A DNA stretch of 49,964 bases from Candidatus Rariloculus versatilis (lineage in GTDB: Bacteria > Pseudomonadota > Gammaproteobacteria > Steroidobacterales > Rariloculaceae), in contig JAQAJI010000006.1 of the NCBI GenBank assembly GCA_028278665.1, positions 1 to 49,964 of the forward strand, in the 5' to 3' direction. Every line of letters starts with the position of its first letter. The first letter of the stretch is position 1. The notes below the pieces were generated by a model. It was not told the DNA's origin and did not search any database. It worked only from the letters and a program-made list of their open reading frames with translations. A program made the translations under genes and the position numbers. Below, one piece after another: positions 1 through 9,487 of the stretch.

Positions 1-156
1 CATGGCGAAGCCGTGCTCGGGATCGACGGCGCCGTCCTTGGGCACGAGGTCGCGGACGTGCCCATAGGACGCAAGGACCGCGAAGTCCCGACCGAGATAC
101 TTCTCGATCGTGCGTGCTTTGGCAGGGGACTCGACGATGACCAGGTTCTTGCTCAC
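1..156 (-). CDS. topA: DNA topoisomerase I, N-terminal fragment (runs off window)
   Basis: Reverse complement reads (GTG)[51 protein letters not shown], the TopA Toprim start. Confidence 0.9.
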   Translation of the reverse strand, partial: MSKNLVIVESPAKARTIEKYLGRDFAVLASYGHVRDLVPKDGAVDPEHGFAM

Positions 157-327
157 GGCTCGCTCAGGAAGTCAGTGCGGACCGAAACGCCGGCCCTGTG
201 GTCGATCGGTGCCCGGGCGGGCGAACGGACGGCCGCTCCGTGTCCGGTCGCAGCGACTGGGTGCATTGCAAACCGCAAGCCATGGGTCAGCCTGATGGGA
301 TCGTCATGCCGCCGGAATGACGCTGAA

Positions 328-801
328 TCAGTGAACCCAACCCGGATCGTCAGCGAACACGAGATCCTCCATCTGGGCGTACGCCTGCTCGTGGCCGGGC
401 TGACTGAACAGGACCATCATGACAACCCACTTGATGTGCTCGATATCGACTTCCTCGGTATCCAGTGCGAGCAGCCGGTCAATTGCGAGTTCGCGATACG
501 GCGGCGCGAGAATCCCTATCTGTTCCAGATGCAGCAGGTAACCCCTGGAGGCGGGGTCGAGCCGGGTCTGCTCGAAACGGTCGTAGATGCGGATCGCAGC
601 AGCGCGAGACATGTCGCCCGGCGCGACTTCAACCGAGTTCAGTTCGTCGAGCCAGTCGAGCGCCCGCTCGATCTCGCGGGCGCCGAAACCCGCGCGCTCC
701 AGTTCGTCCCTGAGCTCATTGCGATCCGGTTCGAACTCGTCTTCGCTGTCGACGAACGCTTCGAAGAGGTACATGAGAACGTCGAGCACCGTTTCCTTCA
801 T
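328..801 (-). CDS. smg: Smg/DUF494 family protein
   Basis: MKETVLDVLMYLFEAFVDSE...; located between topA and dprA as is typical. Confidence 0.9.
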   Translation of the reverse strand: MKETVLDVLMYLFEAFVDSEDEFEPDRNELRDELERAGFGAREIERALDWLDELNSVEVAPGDMSRAAAIRIYDRFEQTRLDPASRGYLLHLEQIGILAPPYRELAIDRLLALDTEEVDIEHIKWVVMMVLFSQPGHEQAYAQMEDLVFADDPGWVH

Positions 802-1910
802 CAGTTCCTTTTCACGAGGCGGCAGTAACGTGCACCGGGCAACGCCTCGACGACCCCACCCATTTCCAGCAGCAGGAGCATGGAGGAAAGCTCTGCCGCC
901 GTCAATCCGGCCGCTTCAAGCAGGTCTGCGGCGCGTACGGGCTCGAAACCGAGCAAGTCCAGGAGCTTGGCATAGGCCGGATCGTCGGTCAGCGGGTCCT
1001 TCGAAGACATCGTTGAATCCGGCTGGCCGAAATCGGCGGCGACAAGCTGGGGCGCGAGTTCAGCAAGGATTTCGTCCCCTTCCTCGGCGATGCCTGCGCC
1101 GTCGCGAATCAGCTTGTGGCAGCCTTTCGCGAGCGGATTGTGTATGGAGCCCGGGATCGCGAACACTTCGCGGCCGTAGTCCGCCGCAAGCCGCGCGGTG
1201 ATCAGCGAGCCGCTGCGCCGCGTTGCTTCAACAACGAGTGTGCCGAGCGAGAGTCCGGCAATGATGCGATTACGCTGAGGGAACTGGAACGGGCGCACCG
1301 GCGTGCCTGGCGGGTACTCCGATACGATGAGTCCGCACTCCGCGATGCGAGCCGCGAGCTTGCGGTTGCGGCGCGGATACACGCTGTCGATACCACAGCC
1401 GAGCACTGCGATCGTGCTGCCGTTTCCGGCGAGCGCCCCGCGGTGGCTCGCGCTGTCGATGCCTGTAGCGAGGCCGCTCGTGATCGTCAGACCGCTGCGG
1501 CTCAGATGCTCCGCAAAGTACTCGGCGTTGGCCCGGCCGCCCGACGTCGGATTGCGGCTGCCGACGATCGCGAGCTGCGCTGCGGCCAGCAGCGCCGTGT
1601 CCGTGCCGTCGACCCACAGCGCGAGCGGAGCGTCCGGAATTTCCCTGAGACGCGCGGGATACGTCGGATCGTCGAGCGCGATCAGGGCATGGCCGCGCTC
1701 GTCGAGCCAGCGGAGCCAGCGGGCGAGCAGTTCCCGGTCCGGTTCGCGCAGCCGCGCGGCGGACTCCGGCGCGATGCCGCCGGACACAAGTTCGCGGACC
1801 GGTGTCGCGAGCAGCGCGTCGGCCGAACCGGCCCGCTGCAGCGCCCGGCGCCACGCTGCCGTGGCCGACGGCTGGGTCTGCAGCAGGACCAGCCAGGCCT
1901 CAGGCGCCAT
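801..1910 (-). CDS. dprA: DNA-processing protein DprA
   Basis: Rossmann-like DprA core: LAIVGSRNPTSGGRANAEYFAEHLSRSGLTITSGLATGIDSASHRGAL, PRRNRKLAARI, FPQRNRIIAGLS. ORF can extend to 2036 but the extension lies in the repeat element, so ATG at 1910 (MAPEAWLVLLQ) is preferred. Confidence 0.92.
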   Translation of the reverse strand: MAPEAWLVLLQTQPSATAAWRRALQRAGSADALLATPVRELVSGGIAPESAARLREPDRELLARWLRWLDERGHALIALDDPTYPARLREIPDAPLALWVDGTDTALLAAAQLAIVGSRNPTSGGRANAEYFAEHLSRSGLTITSGLATGIDSASHRGALAGNGSTIAVLGCGIDSVYPRRNRKLAARIAECGLIVSEYPPGTPVRPFQFPQRNRIIAGLSLGTLVVEATRRSGSLITARLAADYGREVFAIPGSIHNPLAKGCHKLIRDGAGIAEEGDEILAELAPQLVAADFGQPDSTMSSKDPLTDDPAYAKLLDLLGFEPVRAADLLEAAGLTAAELSSMLLLLEMGGVVEALPGARYCRLVKRN

Positions 1911-1921
1911 CGATGAGCCTG

Positions 1922-2111
1922 GGAGCCTGCGCCGCAGGAAGTCGCGAATCGCCGTCTTCGGCGAGGCGTTTCGCCCCAAGCGAAAATTCGCTATCGCCGT
2001 CTGCACATTCAATCGATTGAGAAGAGTATGAGCCATATTTGACGAAATCGATCGGGCGAAAGGGCGGATGAGCGCGGATTTGCAGCCGCGAAATCCTGTG
2101 GCGCAGGCTCC
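1922..2111. repeat. Inverted-repeat (MITE/REP-like) element, copy A
   Basis: Left end GGAGCCTGCGCCGCAGGAAGTCGCG vs reverse complement of right end GGAGCCTGCGCCACAGGATTTCGCG (22/25 match); shares CATATTTGACGAAAT and GCGGATTTGCAGCCG cores with copy B. Confidence 0.85.
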
Positions 2112-2369
2112 TGATGTTGCTTTCGCTGCAAATGGCGAGACGTGTGGGCCACATCGCTCGTGCGCGTTGGCTCCCTGACGATTGCATGGCTCATCCGATC
2201 GAACCTGGGCTCACGATCTTCGGTGCCGGGCGACTCGTCCGGCAAGCGCACTTTCTCGGCAAAAGGCCGCCGATTGACAGTATTTCGGGCGAATCGGGCA
2301 GTCGGGCTTGCTGCTATACTGCGCCGCAACGCCCCGCTGCGGACCGCCCCGCGACCCGCTCCCACGACC

Positions 2370-2915
2370 ATGGCACGACTCGAGATTCTCGAATACCCCG
2401 ACAAGCGGCTCCGCCTCAGGGCCGAGCCGGTCGAGAAGGTCGATGACACAGTCCGGACCCTCGTGTCGGACATGCTCGACACCATGTATGCGGCGGCCGG
2501 GATCGGTCTTGCCGCGACCCAGGTCAACGTCCGCAAGCGTGTGCTCGTGATCGACGTTTCCGAGACGCGTAACGAGCCGCACGTCCTGATCAACCCGGAA
2601 ATCGTCCATGCCGAAGGCAAGCTCAGTTCGGAGGAAGGCTGCCTCTCCGTTCCGGACGTCTTCGACTACGTCGAGCGTGCCGAGCGAATCAAGGCCACCT
2701 ACCTCGACCGCGATGGCCAGCCCGCGCAACTGGAGGCCGAGGACCTGCTCGCCGTCTGCGTTCAGCATGAGATCGATCATCTCGACGGCAAGCTCTTCGT
2801 CGATTACCTCTCCGAACTGAAGCGGCAGCGGCTGAAGAAGAAGGCGTTCAAGAAGGTCAGGCGCAGCGCGAATGAAGTGCCGCCGCGGCAATCGATCTCC
2901 GCACGGCTGATCTGA
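2370..2915 (+). CDS. def: Peptide deformylase
   Basis: Motifs [34 protein letters not shown]. Confidence 0.97.
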   Translation: MARLEILEYPDKRLRLRAEPVEKVDDTVRTLVSDMLDTMYAAAGIGLAATQVNVRKRVLVIDVSETRNEPHVLINPEIVHAEGKLSSEEGCLSVPDVFDYVERAERIKATYLDRDGQPAQLEAEDLLAVCVQHEIDHLDGKLFVDYLSELKRQRLKKKAFKKVRRSANEVPPRQSISARLI

Positions 2916-2930
2916 CGGCTGCGGGCGCCG

Positions 2931-3872
2931 TTGAGCGAACCAGCACGAATCGCGTTCGCCGGGACGCCCGAATTCGCGGTTCCCGTGCTCGAGCAGCTCG
3001 CCGCTTGCAGAGCGGCGATCCCGCTCGTGCTTACGCAACCGGATCGCCGCGCCGGCCGCGGCCGGAAACTCACCCCGTCACCAGTCAAGCGCACGGCGCA
3101 ACAACTGGGCCTGGGGGTTCAGCAGCCGGCGGCGCTCGGCGATCCGGGGCTGGCCGAATCCTGGGGACCGCCGCCCGATGTGCTGGTCGTCGCCGCTTAC
3201 GGGCTGCTGCTGCCGCGCTGGCTGCTCCAATGGCCGCGTTGCGCGTGCATCAATGTTCACGCTTCGTTGCTGCCGCGCTGGCGCGGCGCTGCGCCGATCC
3301 AGCGCGCGATCCTTGCCGGGGATGCCGAGACCGGAATCAGCATCATGCGGATGGAGGAGGGACTCGACACGGGTCCGGTCTATGCAAGCCGCGCCGTGCG
3401 TATCGACCCCGGCATGACGGCCGGCCGGCTGCACGACGCGCTGGCTCAACTTGGCGCGGCGCTGCTTGGCGAGGTATTGCCCGACATCCTCGCCGGCCGC
3501 ATTGTCCCTCGCCCCCAGGACGACGCGGCGGCGACGTACGCCGGCAAGATCGCCAAGTCCGACGCACGCCTCGATCTGGCCCTGAGTGCCGTGGAACTCG
3601 AACGGCAGGTGAGGGCATTCAATCCCTGGCCCGTGGCGGAAGCGGAGCTGACTGACGGTCGACGGCTCAGGATCTGGCAGGCGGCGGCGGTCGACGCCGA
3701 TGTGGCGGCGTCACCCGGGACGATCCTGGCGGCCGGTGCTTCGGGCATCGACGTTTCAAGCGGCAATGGACTGCTCCGGCTCGAGCGGGTACAGGCGCCG
3801 GCCTCCGCTGCGATGGATGCCCGCGCCTGGCTCGCGGCCCACAGCCTGGAGGGCGTTTCGTTTGTCTGCTGA
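2931..3872 (+). CDS. fmt: Methionyl-tRNA formyltransferase
   Basis: RIAFAGTPEFAVPVLEQL, NVHASLLPRWRGAAPIQRAI; TTG start; directly follows def. Confidence 0.96.
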   Translation: MSEPARIAFAGTPEFAVPVLEQLAACRAAIPLVLTQPDRRAGRGRKLTPSPVKRTAQQLGLGVQQPAALGDPGLAESWGPPPDVLVVAAYGLLLPRWLLQWPRCACINVHASLLPRWRGAAPIQRAILAGDAETGISIMRMEEGLDTGPVYASRAVRIDPGMTAGRLHDALAQLGAALLGEVLPDILAGRIVPRPQDDAAATYAGKIAKSDARLDLALSAVELERQVRAFNPWPVAEAELTDGRRLRIWQAAAVDADVAASPGTILAAGASGIDVSSGNGLLRLERVQAPASAAMDARAWLAAHSLEGVSFVC

Positions 3873-5208
3873 ACGTGGCGCCGTCGGCGCCCGTGTCCGC
3901 GCCACGGCCGCGAAGCTCAACGCGGCGATCGTGCGCGACGGGCGGACGCTCGACAGCACGCTGACGGAGCCGGCCTCGCTACCGGAGCGGGACCTGTCGC
4001 TGCTCAGGGCCTTGCTCTATGGTTCGATTCGCTGGCATCACCGGCTTGCCTGGCAGCTAGAGCGACTGCTGACCGGCAAGCTCGGGCGCGGGCGCCGGGA
4101 TGCCGAACTCGCGGCGCTGCTTCGGCTCGGACTTTTTCAGTTGCAGTGGCTCAGGATTCCCGACCATGCGGCGGTCTCGGCGACCGTGGACGCGGCAGCG
4201 CTCATCGGCGCCGCCCGGCGGCGCGGTCTCGTCAACGCCGTGCTCAGGCGTTTCAGGCGCGACGAGCAGCAGCTCGATGCCGAAATGGGCGGCGCGCCGG
4301 AGGCGCTCTGGAGCCACCCGCCCTGGCTCATCGAAGCGCTCGCGAATGACTGGGAGGGGCGCGCCGAGACGATTCTGACAGCCAATAACGGGCAACCGCC
4401 GATGTGGCTGCGTGTGAACACGCTTCGCGTCAGTGTCGACGACTACGCTGCAACGCTGGCTCGATCCGGCCACACTTGCCGGCGCCTCGAAACCGCGCCG
4501 GCCGCGCTGCTGCTCGACAAACCCGTGTCCACGGCGAACCTGCCGGGCTACGCGGAAGGGCTCGTCTCGGTGCAGGATGCCGCCGCGCAACTCGCCGCGT
4601 CCTGTCTGGAACTCAGGCCGGGCCAGCGGGTCCTCGATGCCTGCGCCGCACCCGGCGGCAAGACGGCGCACATGCTCGAGGCCTGCCCGGACCTCGCCGA
4701 GGTCGTGGCTCTGGATCGCGACCAGGACCGACTCGGGGTCGCCGCAGACAACCTCGCGCGGCTCGGGCTGTCCGCGACCTTGGTGGCGGGCGACGCGGCG
4801 GACACGGATGCGTGGTGGGACGGACGCCTGTTCGACCGAATCCTCGTCGATGCGCCGTGCAGCGCGATCGGCGTCGTACGGCGCCACCCCGACATCAAGG
4901 TGTTGCGGCGCGAGAGCGATCGCGATTGTGTCGCCAGGCTGCAGGCGCGGTTGCTCGAGCGGCTCTGGCCGTTGCTCAGCCGTGGTGGCAGGCTGGTTTA
5001 CGCGACCTGCACGGTGCTCAGGCAGGAGAATCACGCACAGATCGAACGATTCCTCGGGTCGGCGGCGGACGCATCGCTTGCCGGCGGCCCTCAGCAAGGC
5101 CACCGGCAGATCCTCCCCGGGGAGGCGAACATGGATGGGTTCTATTATGCTTGCCTGAGAAAGCACGACGCTCGGCAAGATTCCCGTGCATCATCCCCGC
5201 AACAATGA
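3862..5208 (+). CDS. rsmB: 16S rRNA (cytosine967-C5)-methyltransferase RsmB
   Basis: NusB-like N-terminus then VLDACAAPGGKTAHMLE, ILVDAPCSAIGVVRRHPD, LVYATCTV; follows fmt. Start (TTG 3862) approximate. Confidence 0.93.
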   Translation: MSAERGAVGARVRATAAKLNAAIVRDGRTLDSTLTEPASLPERDLSLLRALLYGSIRWHHRLAWQLERLLTGKLGRGRRDAELAALLRLGLFQLQWLRIPDHAAVSATVDAAALIGAARRRGLVNAVLRRFRRDEQQLDAEMGGAPEALWSHPPWLIEALANDWEGRAETILTANNGQPPMWLRVNTLRVSVDDYAATLARSGHTCRRLETAPAALLLDKPVSTANLPGYAEGLVSVQDAAAQLAASCLELRPGQRVLDACAAPGGKTAHMLEACPDLAEVVALDRDQDRLGVAADNLARLGLSATLVAGDAADTDAWWDGRLFDRILVDAPCSAIGVVRRHPDIKVLRRESDRDCVARLQARLLERLWPLLSRGGRLVYATCTVLRQENHAQIERFLGSAADASLAGGPQQGHRQILPGEANMDGFYYACLRKHDARQDSRASSPQQ

Positions 5209-5233
5209 TCAGGGTACAGGGCCGCCCGCTCGC

Positions 5234-5809
5234 GTGAGCCGGCTCGTCGCGGTTTGTGTCGCACTCGTGCTGGTGCCCGGTGCCGCTGCCGACGCACAGG
5301 AGGATCCCGGCCGCTTCGAGGTGCGCTCCGCGAGCGCCGGGCTCGAGTCTGGCACCGACGTCTATTTTCTCGACGCCCGGCTGGAACTCAGGCTCTCGAC
5401 CGAGGCTCGCCAAGCCCTCGAGTCCGGTGTGCCCCTCAGCATTCGCGTTGAGGTCGAGATCATCCACGTGCGGCGCTTTCTGCTCGACCGGGAGAGTGCC
5501 GAGCTGACCCAGCTCTATGAGCTTCAATATCATCCGTTGCTCGAGCGCTACACCGTGCGCAACGTCAACAGCGGTACGCTCGATACTTTTTCATCGCTGT
5601 TTGCCGCGCTCAACTCTCTTGGCCGGATCGACCGACTGCCGCTGATCGACCAGGCGTTGCTCGACCCCGAGCGGATTTACGATGTCCGGTTGCGCGTCCT
5701 GCTCGACACCGAACAATTGCCGGGTCCGTTGCGCCTGCTGGCCTTCTGGCGGCGCGACTGGTCGCTCGGCAGCGAGTGGTACAGATGGAGCCTCGAAGAA
5801 GTCGAATAA
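5234..5809 (+). CDS. DUF4390 domain-containing exported protein
   Basis: Signal-peptide-like N-terminus, conserved position between rsmB and ntrYX; RIEVEIIHVRRFLLDRE-type DUF4390 pattern; GTG start 5234. Confidence 0.75.
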   Translation: MSRLVAVCVALVLVPGAAADAQEDPGRFEVRSASAGLESGTDVYFLDARLELRLSTEARQALESGVPLSIRVEVEIIHVRRFLLDRESAELTQLYELQYHPLLERYTVRNVNSGTLDTFSSLFAALNSLGRIDRLPLIDQALLDPERIYDVRLRVLLDTEQLPGPLRLLAFWRRDWSLGSEWYRWSLEEVE

Positions 5810-6408
5810 GGAACGTGCTCTACGGTGTGCTGCTGATCGCGGCGGCGCTGCTGTGGATCGTCGGCCTGCTGTTGTTCAGCCAGGTGACGGAAAACTCCGA
5901 CGATTTCGCCCGCTGGACGAACTGGATCTTCCTGATCAACGCGGTCGGCATCGCGGTACTCGCGACGCTGATCGCCGGCAATCTGATTCGCCTGATACGC
6001 GACCATCGACGCCAGGTTCCGGGCTCGCGCCTGGAAACGCGCGTGGTGACACTGCTCGTCGTCCTCGCGATCGCACCACTGGTGGTCGTCTACGGCTTCT
6101 CGGTCGAGTTCATCAACCGCGGTATCGACGAGTGGTTCAATGTCGACGTCGAGCAGGGCCTCGGCAACGCCCTCGAACTCAGCCAGACCGCGCTCGATCT
6201 TGAGACCCGTGACAGCGTCGCCGCGCTCCAGGCCATGGCTCGCGAGCTGGACTCGCCCGAGGCGCGGGCCGACCTCGCGACGCAGGTGGGCCGGCTGCAG
6301 CGCGAACGCGGCGCCCGGGAACTCACGATCTTCGGGCCGAACAACCAGATCATCGCGACGAGTGCCGAGGATCCCGAAGCAGCCGTGCCGCCTCAGCCGA
6401 GCGAGTAA
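5785..6408 (+). pseudogene. NtrY-like sensor kinase, N-terminal (membrane/periplasmic sensor) half, terminated by in-frame TAA
   Basis: Hydrophobic segments (VLYGVLLIAAALLWIVGLLLF, WIFLINAVGIAVLATLIAG, VVTLLVVLAIAPLVVVYGF) as in NtrY; ends ...PPQPSE* with the C-terminal half continuing in the same frame. Confidence 0.8.
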
Positions 6409-8088
6409 ATGCTGCTGCGATTCAGACCTGCCCAGATCGATTCGAACCTCGGCGGCGGCGTGGCGCGCCAGCCGAGCGACGATATCGTTCTTACACAGCG
6501 CTTGGACGAGCCGTACGTCAACGTCGAGCCCACGGCCGACGGCCGCTTTCAGATCACGACGGCCATCGCATTGAGCCCGCAACTTCAGACGGGCGAAACG
6601 CAGATCCTGCGAGCAGTCTTCCCGGTGCCTGTGCGCTTCAGCGAGCTAGCCAACTCCGTGGAGGGGAGCTTCAATCAGTTTACCGGGCTCGACTTCCAGC
6701 GAACTGCGCTCAAGTACGGGTTCACGTTAACGCTGAGTCTCGTACTGCTCATTGCGCTGCTCGCTTCCGTTTACGGTGCGTTCTTTTCCGCGCGGCGGCT
6801 GATCGGTCCCATCCAGCAGCTCATGCAGGGGACGCAAGCGGTTGCGCGCGGCGACCTCGACACGCGACTGACTGCGCCGGCTCACGACGAGATCGGCTTT
6901 CTTGTCAATTCCTTCAATGACATGACGCAACGCCTCGGGCGTGCACGCCAGGAGGCCAGAATCAGCGAGCAGCTCGTCGAGAGCGAGCGACGGAAGCTCG
7001 CGGTCATTCTCGCGCGGCTCTCGACGGGCGTGGTGTCGCTTGAACCGGACATGCGCATCCGCACGGCGAACGGCGCTGCGAGCGCAATTTTCGGTGCCGA
7101 TCTCGAATCGCATATCGGCGAATCGCTCGAGGAGCTGTCGGAAACGAGACCGCAACTCGCGCAGTTCCTGAACGTCGCGCGTGCGCACACGGAGCGCCAC
7201 GAAACCGAATGGCGCGAACAGATCGTGCTCAGGGGCGAAGCGCGACGCCGGGTGCTCATGTGCACCTGCACGGAGCTGCCCGCGGAGGAGAACGCCCCGG
7301 GTGGATTCGTCATGGTTTTCGACGACATTACGGACTTGCTGCAGGCCCAGCGCAGCGCTGCCTGGGGCGAGGTCGCGCGGCGGCTCGCGCACGAGATCAA
7401 GAACCCGCTGACCCCGATCCAGCTCTCGGCCGAGCGACTCAGACGGCGCTATCTGGACGCCGACTCGAAGGAACTGGATCTGCTGGACCGTTCCACGTAC
7501 ACGATCATTCAGCAGGTCGAAGCGATGAAGGACATGGTCAACGCGTTCAGCGAGTATGCGCGCGCGCCCGTCATGGAACCCAGCGTTGTCGACATCAACG
7601 AACTGATCGCCGAGGTGGCGGAACTCTACCGGCACCAGGAGACTGCCGTCGCCATCGAACTCGCATCGGACGGGGAGCTGCCGCGCATCGAAGTCGACAT
7701 CGGGCGAATGCGACAGGTGTTGCACAACCTGATGCGCAACGCGCTGGAGGCGACCGAGAGTCGCGAGGGTGCGCGCGTCAACATCGCGACACGCTACGTC
7801 GAAGCCAAAGCACGGGAGTTCGTGGAGGTTCTCGTTACCGACAACGGCCCGGGATTCTCCCCGGACATCATCGATCAGGCATTCGAGCCGTACGTGACGA
7901 GCAAGGCCAAGGGTACGGGCCTCGGGCTTGCGATCGTGAAGAAACTCATCGAGGAACACGGCGGCCAGATACGCGCCGGAAATGCCGAACACGGCGGGGC
8001 GCGGATCGTTATACTTCTACCTGCATCGCTGGCAAGCGGGGCCGTTCAGGTGGCTGGCGGCAATGAGCAACGGAGGGAACTGGCGTGA
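6409..8088 (+). CDS. NtrY-like sensor kinase, C-terminal part (TM, HAMP, PAS, HisKA, HATPase_c)
   Basis: RRLAHEIKNPLTPIQLSAERLRRRY H-box, VLHNLMRNALEA N-box, VTDNGPGF, GTGLGLAIVKKLIEEHGG; begins with ATG directly after the TAA. Confidence 0.9.
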   Translation: MLLRFRPAQIDSNLGGGVARQPSDDIVLTQRLDEPYVNVEPTADGRFQITTAIALSPQLQTGETQILRAVFPVPVRFSELANSVEGSFNQFTGLDFQRTALKYGFTLTLSLVLLIALLASVYGAFFSARRLIGPIQQLMQGTQAVARGDLDTRLTAPAHDEIGFLVNSFNDMTQRLGRARQEARISEQLVESERRKLAVILARLSTGVVSLEPDMRIRTANGAASAIFGADLESHIGESLEELSETRPQLAQFLNVARAHTERHETEWREQIVLRGEARRRVLMCTCTELPAEENAPGGFVMVFDDITDLLQAQRSAAWGEVARRLAHEIKNPLTPIQLSAERLRRRYLDADSKELDLLDRSTYTIIQQVEAMKDMVNAFSEYARAPVMEPSVVDINELIAEVAELYRHQETAVAIELASDGELPRIEVDIGRMRQVLHNLMRNALEATESREGARVNIATRYVEAKAREFVEVLVTDNGPGFSPDIIDQAFEPYVTSKAKGTGLGLAIVKKLIEEHGGQIRAGNAEHGGARIVILLPASLASGAVQVAGGNEQRRELA

Positions 8089-9425
8089 ACGATGCCCGGA
8101 TCCTGGTCGTGGATGACGAATCGAACATCAGAGAGCTGCTGGACGAGATCCTGCGCGAGGAAGGCTACGACGTAACGACTGCCGCGGACGCCGAGCACGC
8201 CCGTGCGGCGCGCAAGGAACGCAGCTACGACCTCACGCTGCTCGATATCTGGATGCCCGACACTGATGGGATCACGCTGCTCAAGGAGTGGGCCGAAGGC
8301 GGATCGCTCGGTCCGGTCGTGATGATGTCGGGACACGGCACGGTCGATACTGCCGTCGAAGCGACGCGCCTCGGCGCGCTCGATTTCATCGAGAAGCCGA
8401 TTTCCCTGACGAAGCTGCTGCGCACTGTCGAGAAGGCGCTCGCGCTTCGCCGTGGCCGCGAGTCGCGCCGTACGCTGGTTATGCCGGTGCCCCGCCCCGT
8501 GGGCAAGAGCGCCCTCATGACCGAGTTGCGCAACGAGGTCGAGAGGATCGCCGGCCACTCCACGGCAGTCGTATTTGCCGGTGAATCCGGCAGCGGCCGG
8601 GAACGCTGCGCGCGTTTCCTCGCCGATCGCGGCATCAGGTCGCGTGGGGCATTTGTCAAGGTAGTCGGCGCCGGGCTCGGCGACGAGGAATGCCGGCGCA
8701 TCCTGCTCGGCGAAAGCGGCGAGCCCGGGGCGCTGGAAAAAGCGCGTGGGGGCGTGCTGTTCATGCGCGGCATCGATGAAATGCCGGTCGCCGCACAACG
8801 TGCATTGCTCGAAGTCATCGTTCGGGTCAGCGACGGATCAGGGGCTACGGCAGCCGAACAGAATCTCGATGTGCAGATCGTTGCGGGTGCAAAGCCGGGA
8901 ATCGAGAACGACGAGTCCTTCTGCGAGGAGTTGTACACGCGGCTAAATCCGGTCGTCGTGCGCGTACCGCCGCTCAGGGAGCACGCCGAGGACGTACCGG
9001 AGTTGCTGCGTTTCTACGTCGACGTTCTCGTCGATGCCGAGAATGTGCCGTTTCGCCGCTTCAGCATCGCCGCCCAGAATCGCCTGCGCAACTATCCGTG
9101 GCCCGGCAACGTCCGCGAACTGAAGGACGTCGTCAAGCGTCTGCTCATTCTCGGAGGCGGCGAAGAGATCGGTCTGGCGGAGGTCGAGGCGCAACTGCAA
9201 TCCGAAACCACGGGCGTCGAACCGCTCATCGAACAGGATTTGCTCGCGATGCCGCTGCGCGAGGCGCGAAAACGCTTCGAGCGCGCATACCTTCAGCAGC
9301 AGTTGATTCTCTGCGACGGCAAGGTCGGCAGGCTCGCCAAGCGAGTCGGCATGGAAAGAACGCATCTTTACCGCATGCTCCGATCGCTCGACATCGATTT
9401 CAGGCGTCGGCCGAACAAACAGTAG
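8085..9425 (+). CDS. NtrX-like response regulator (receiver + degenerate sigma54 AAA+ + HTH)
   Basis: ILVVDDESNIRELL ... LLDIWMPDTDG ... MMSGHGTVDTAVEATRLGALDFIEKP; AAA-like GESGSGRE; YPWPGNVREL; C-terminal helices with VGMERTHLYRMLRSL. Confidence 0.9.
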   Translation: MNDARILVVDDESNIRELLDEILREEGYDVTTAADAEHARAARKERSYDLTLLDIWMPDTDGITLLKEWAEGGSLGPVVMMSGHGTVDTAVEATRLGALDFIEKPISLTKLLRTVEKALALRRGRESRRTLVMPVPRPVGKSALMTELRNEVERIAGHSTAVVFAGESGSGRERCARFLADRGIRSRGAFVKVVGAGLGDEECRRILLGESGEPGALEKARGGVLFMRGIDEMPVAAQRALLEVIVRVSDGSGATAAEQNLDVQIVAGAKPGIENDESFCEELYTRLNPVVVRVPPLREHAEDVPELLRFYVDVLVDAENVPFRRFSIAAQNRLRNYPWPGNVRELKDVVKRLLILGGGEEIGLAEVEAQLQSETTGVEPLIEQDLLAMPLREARKRFERAYLQQQLILCDGKVGRLAKRVGMERTHLYRMLRSLDIDFRRRPNKQ

Positions 9426-9487
9426 TCGGCCGCGGCAGCGTTACGCGGCGGTGAACCTGTACCGGGCCGCGAACGGGCCGCGAAGAG

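Noticed and set aside
1911-2036. N-terminal extension of DprA (MAHTLLNRLNVQTAIANFRLGRN...)
   Set aside because: Encoded almost entirely by the inverted-repeat element; a similar peptide arises from the reverse strand of copy B, so it reflects repeat sequence and not conserved DprA protein.
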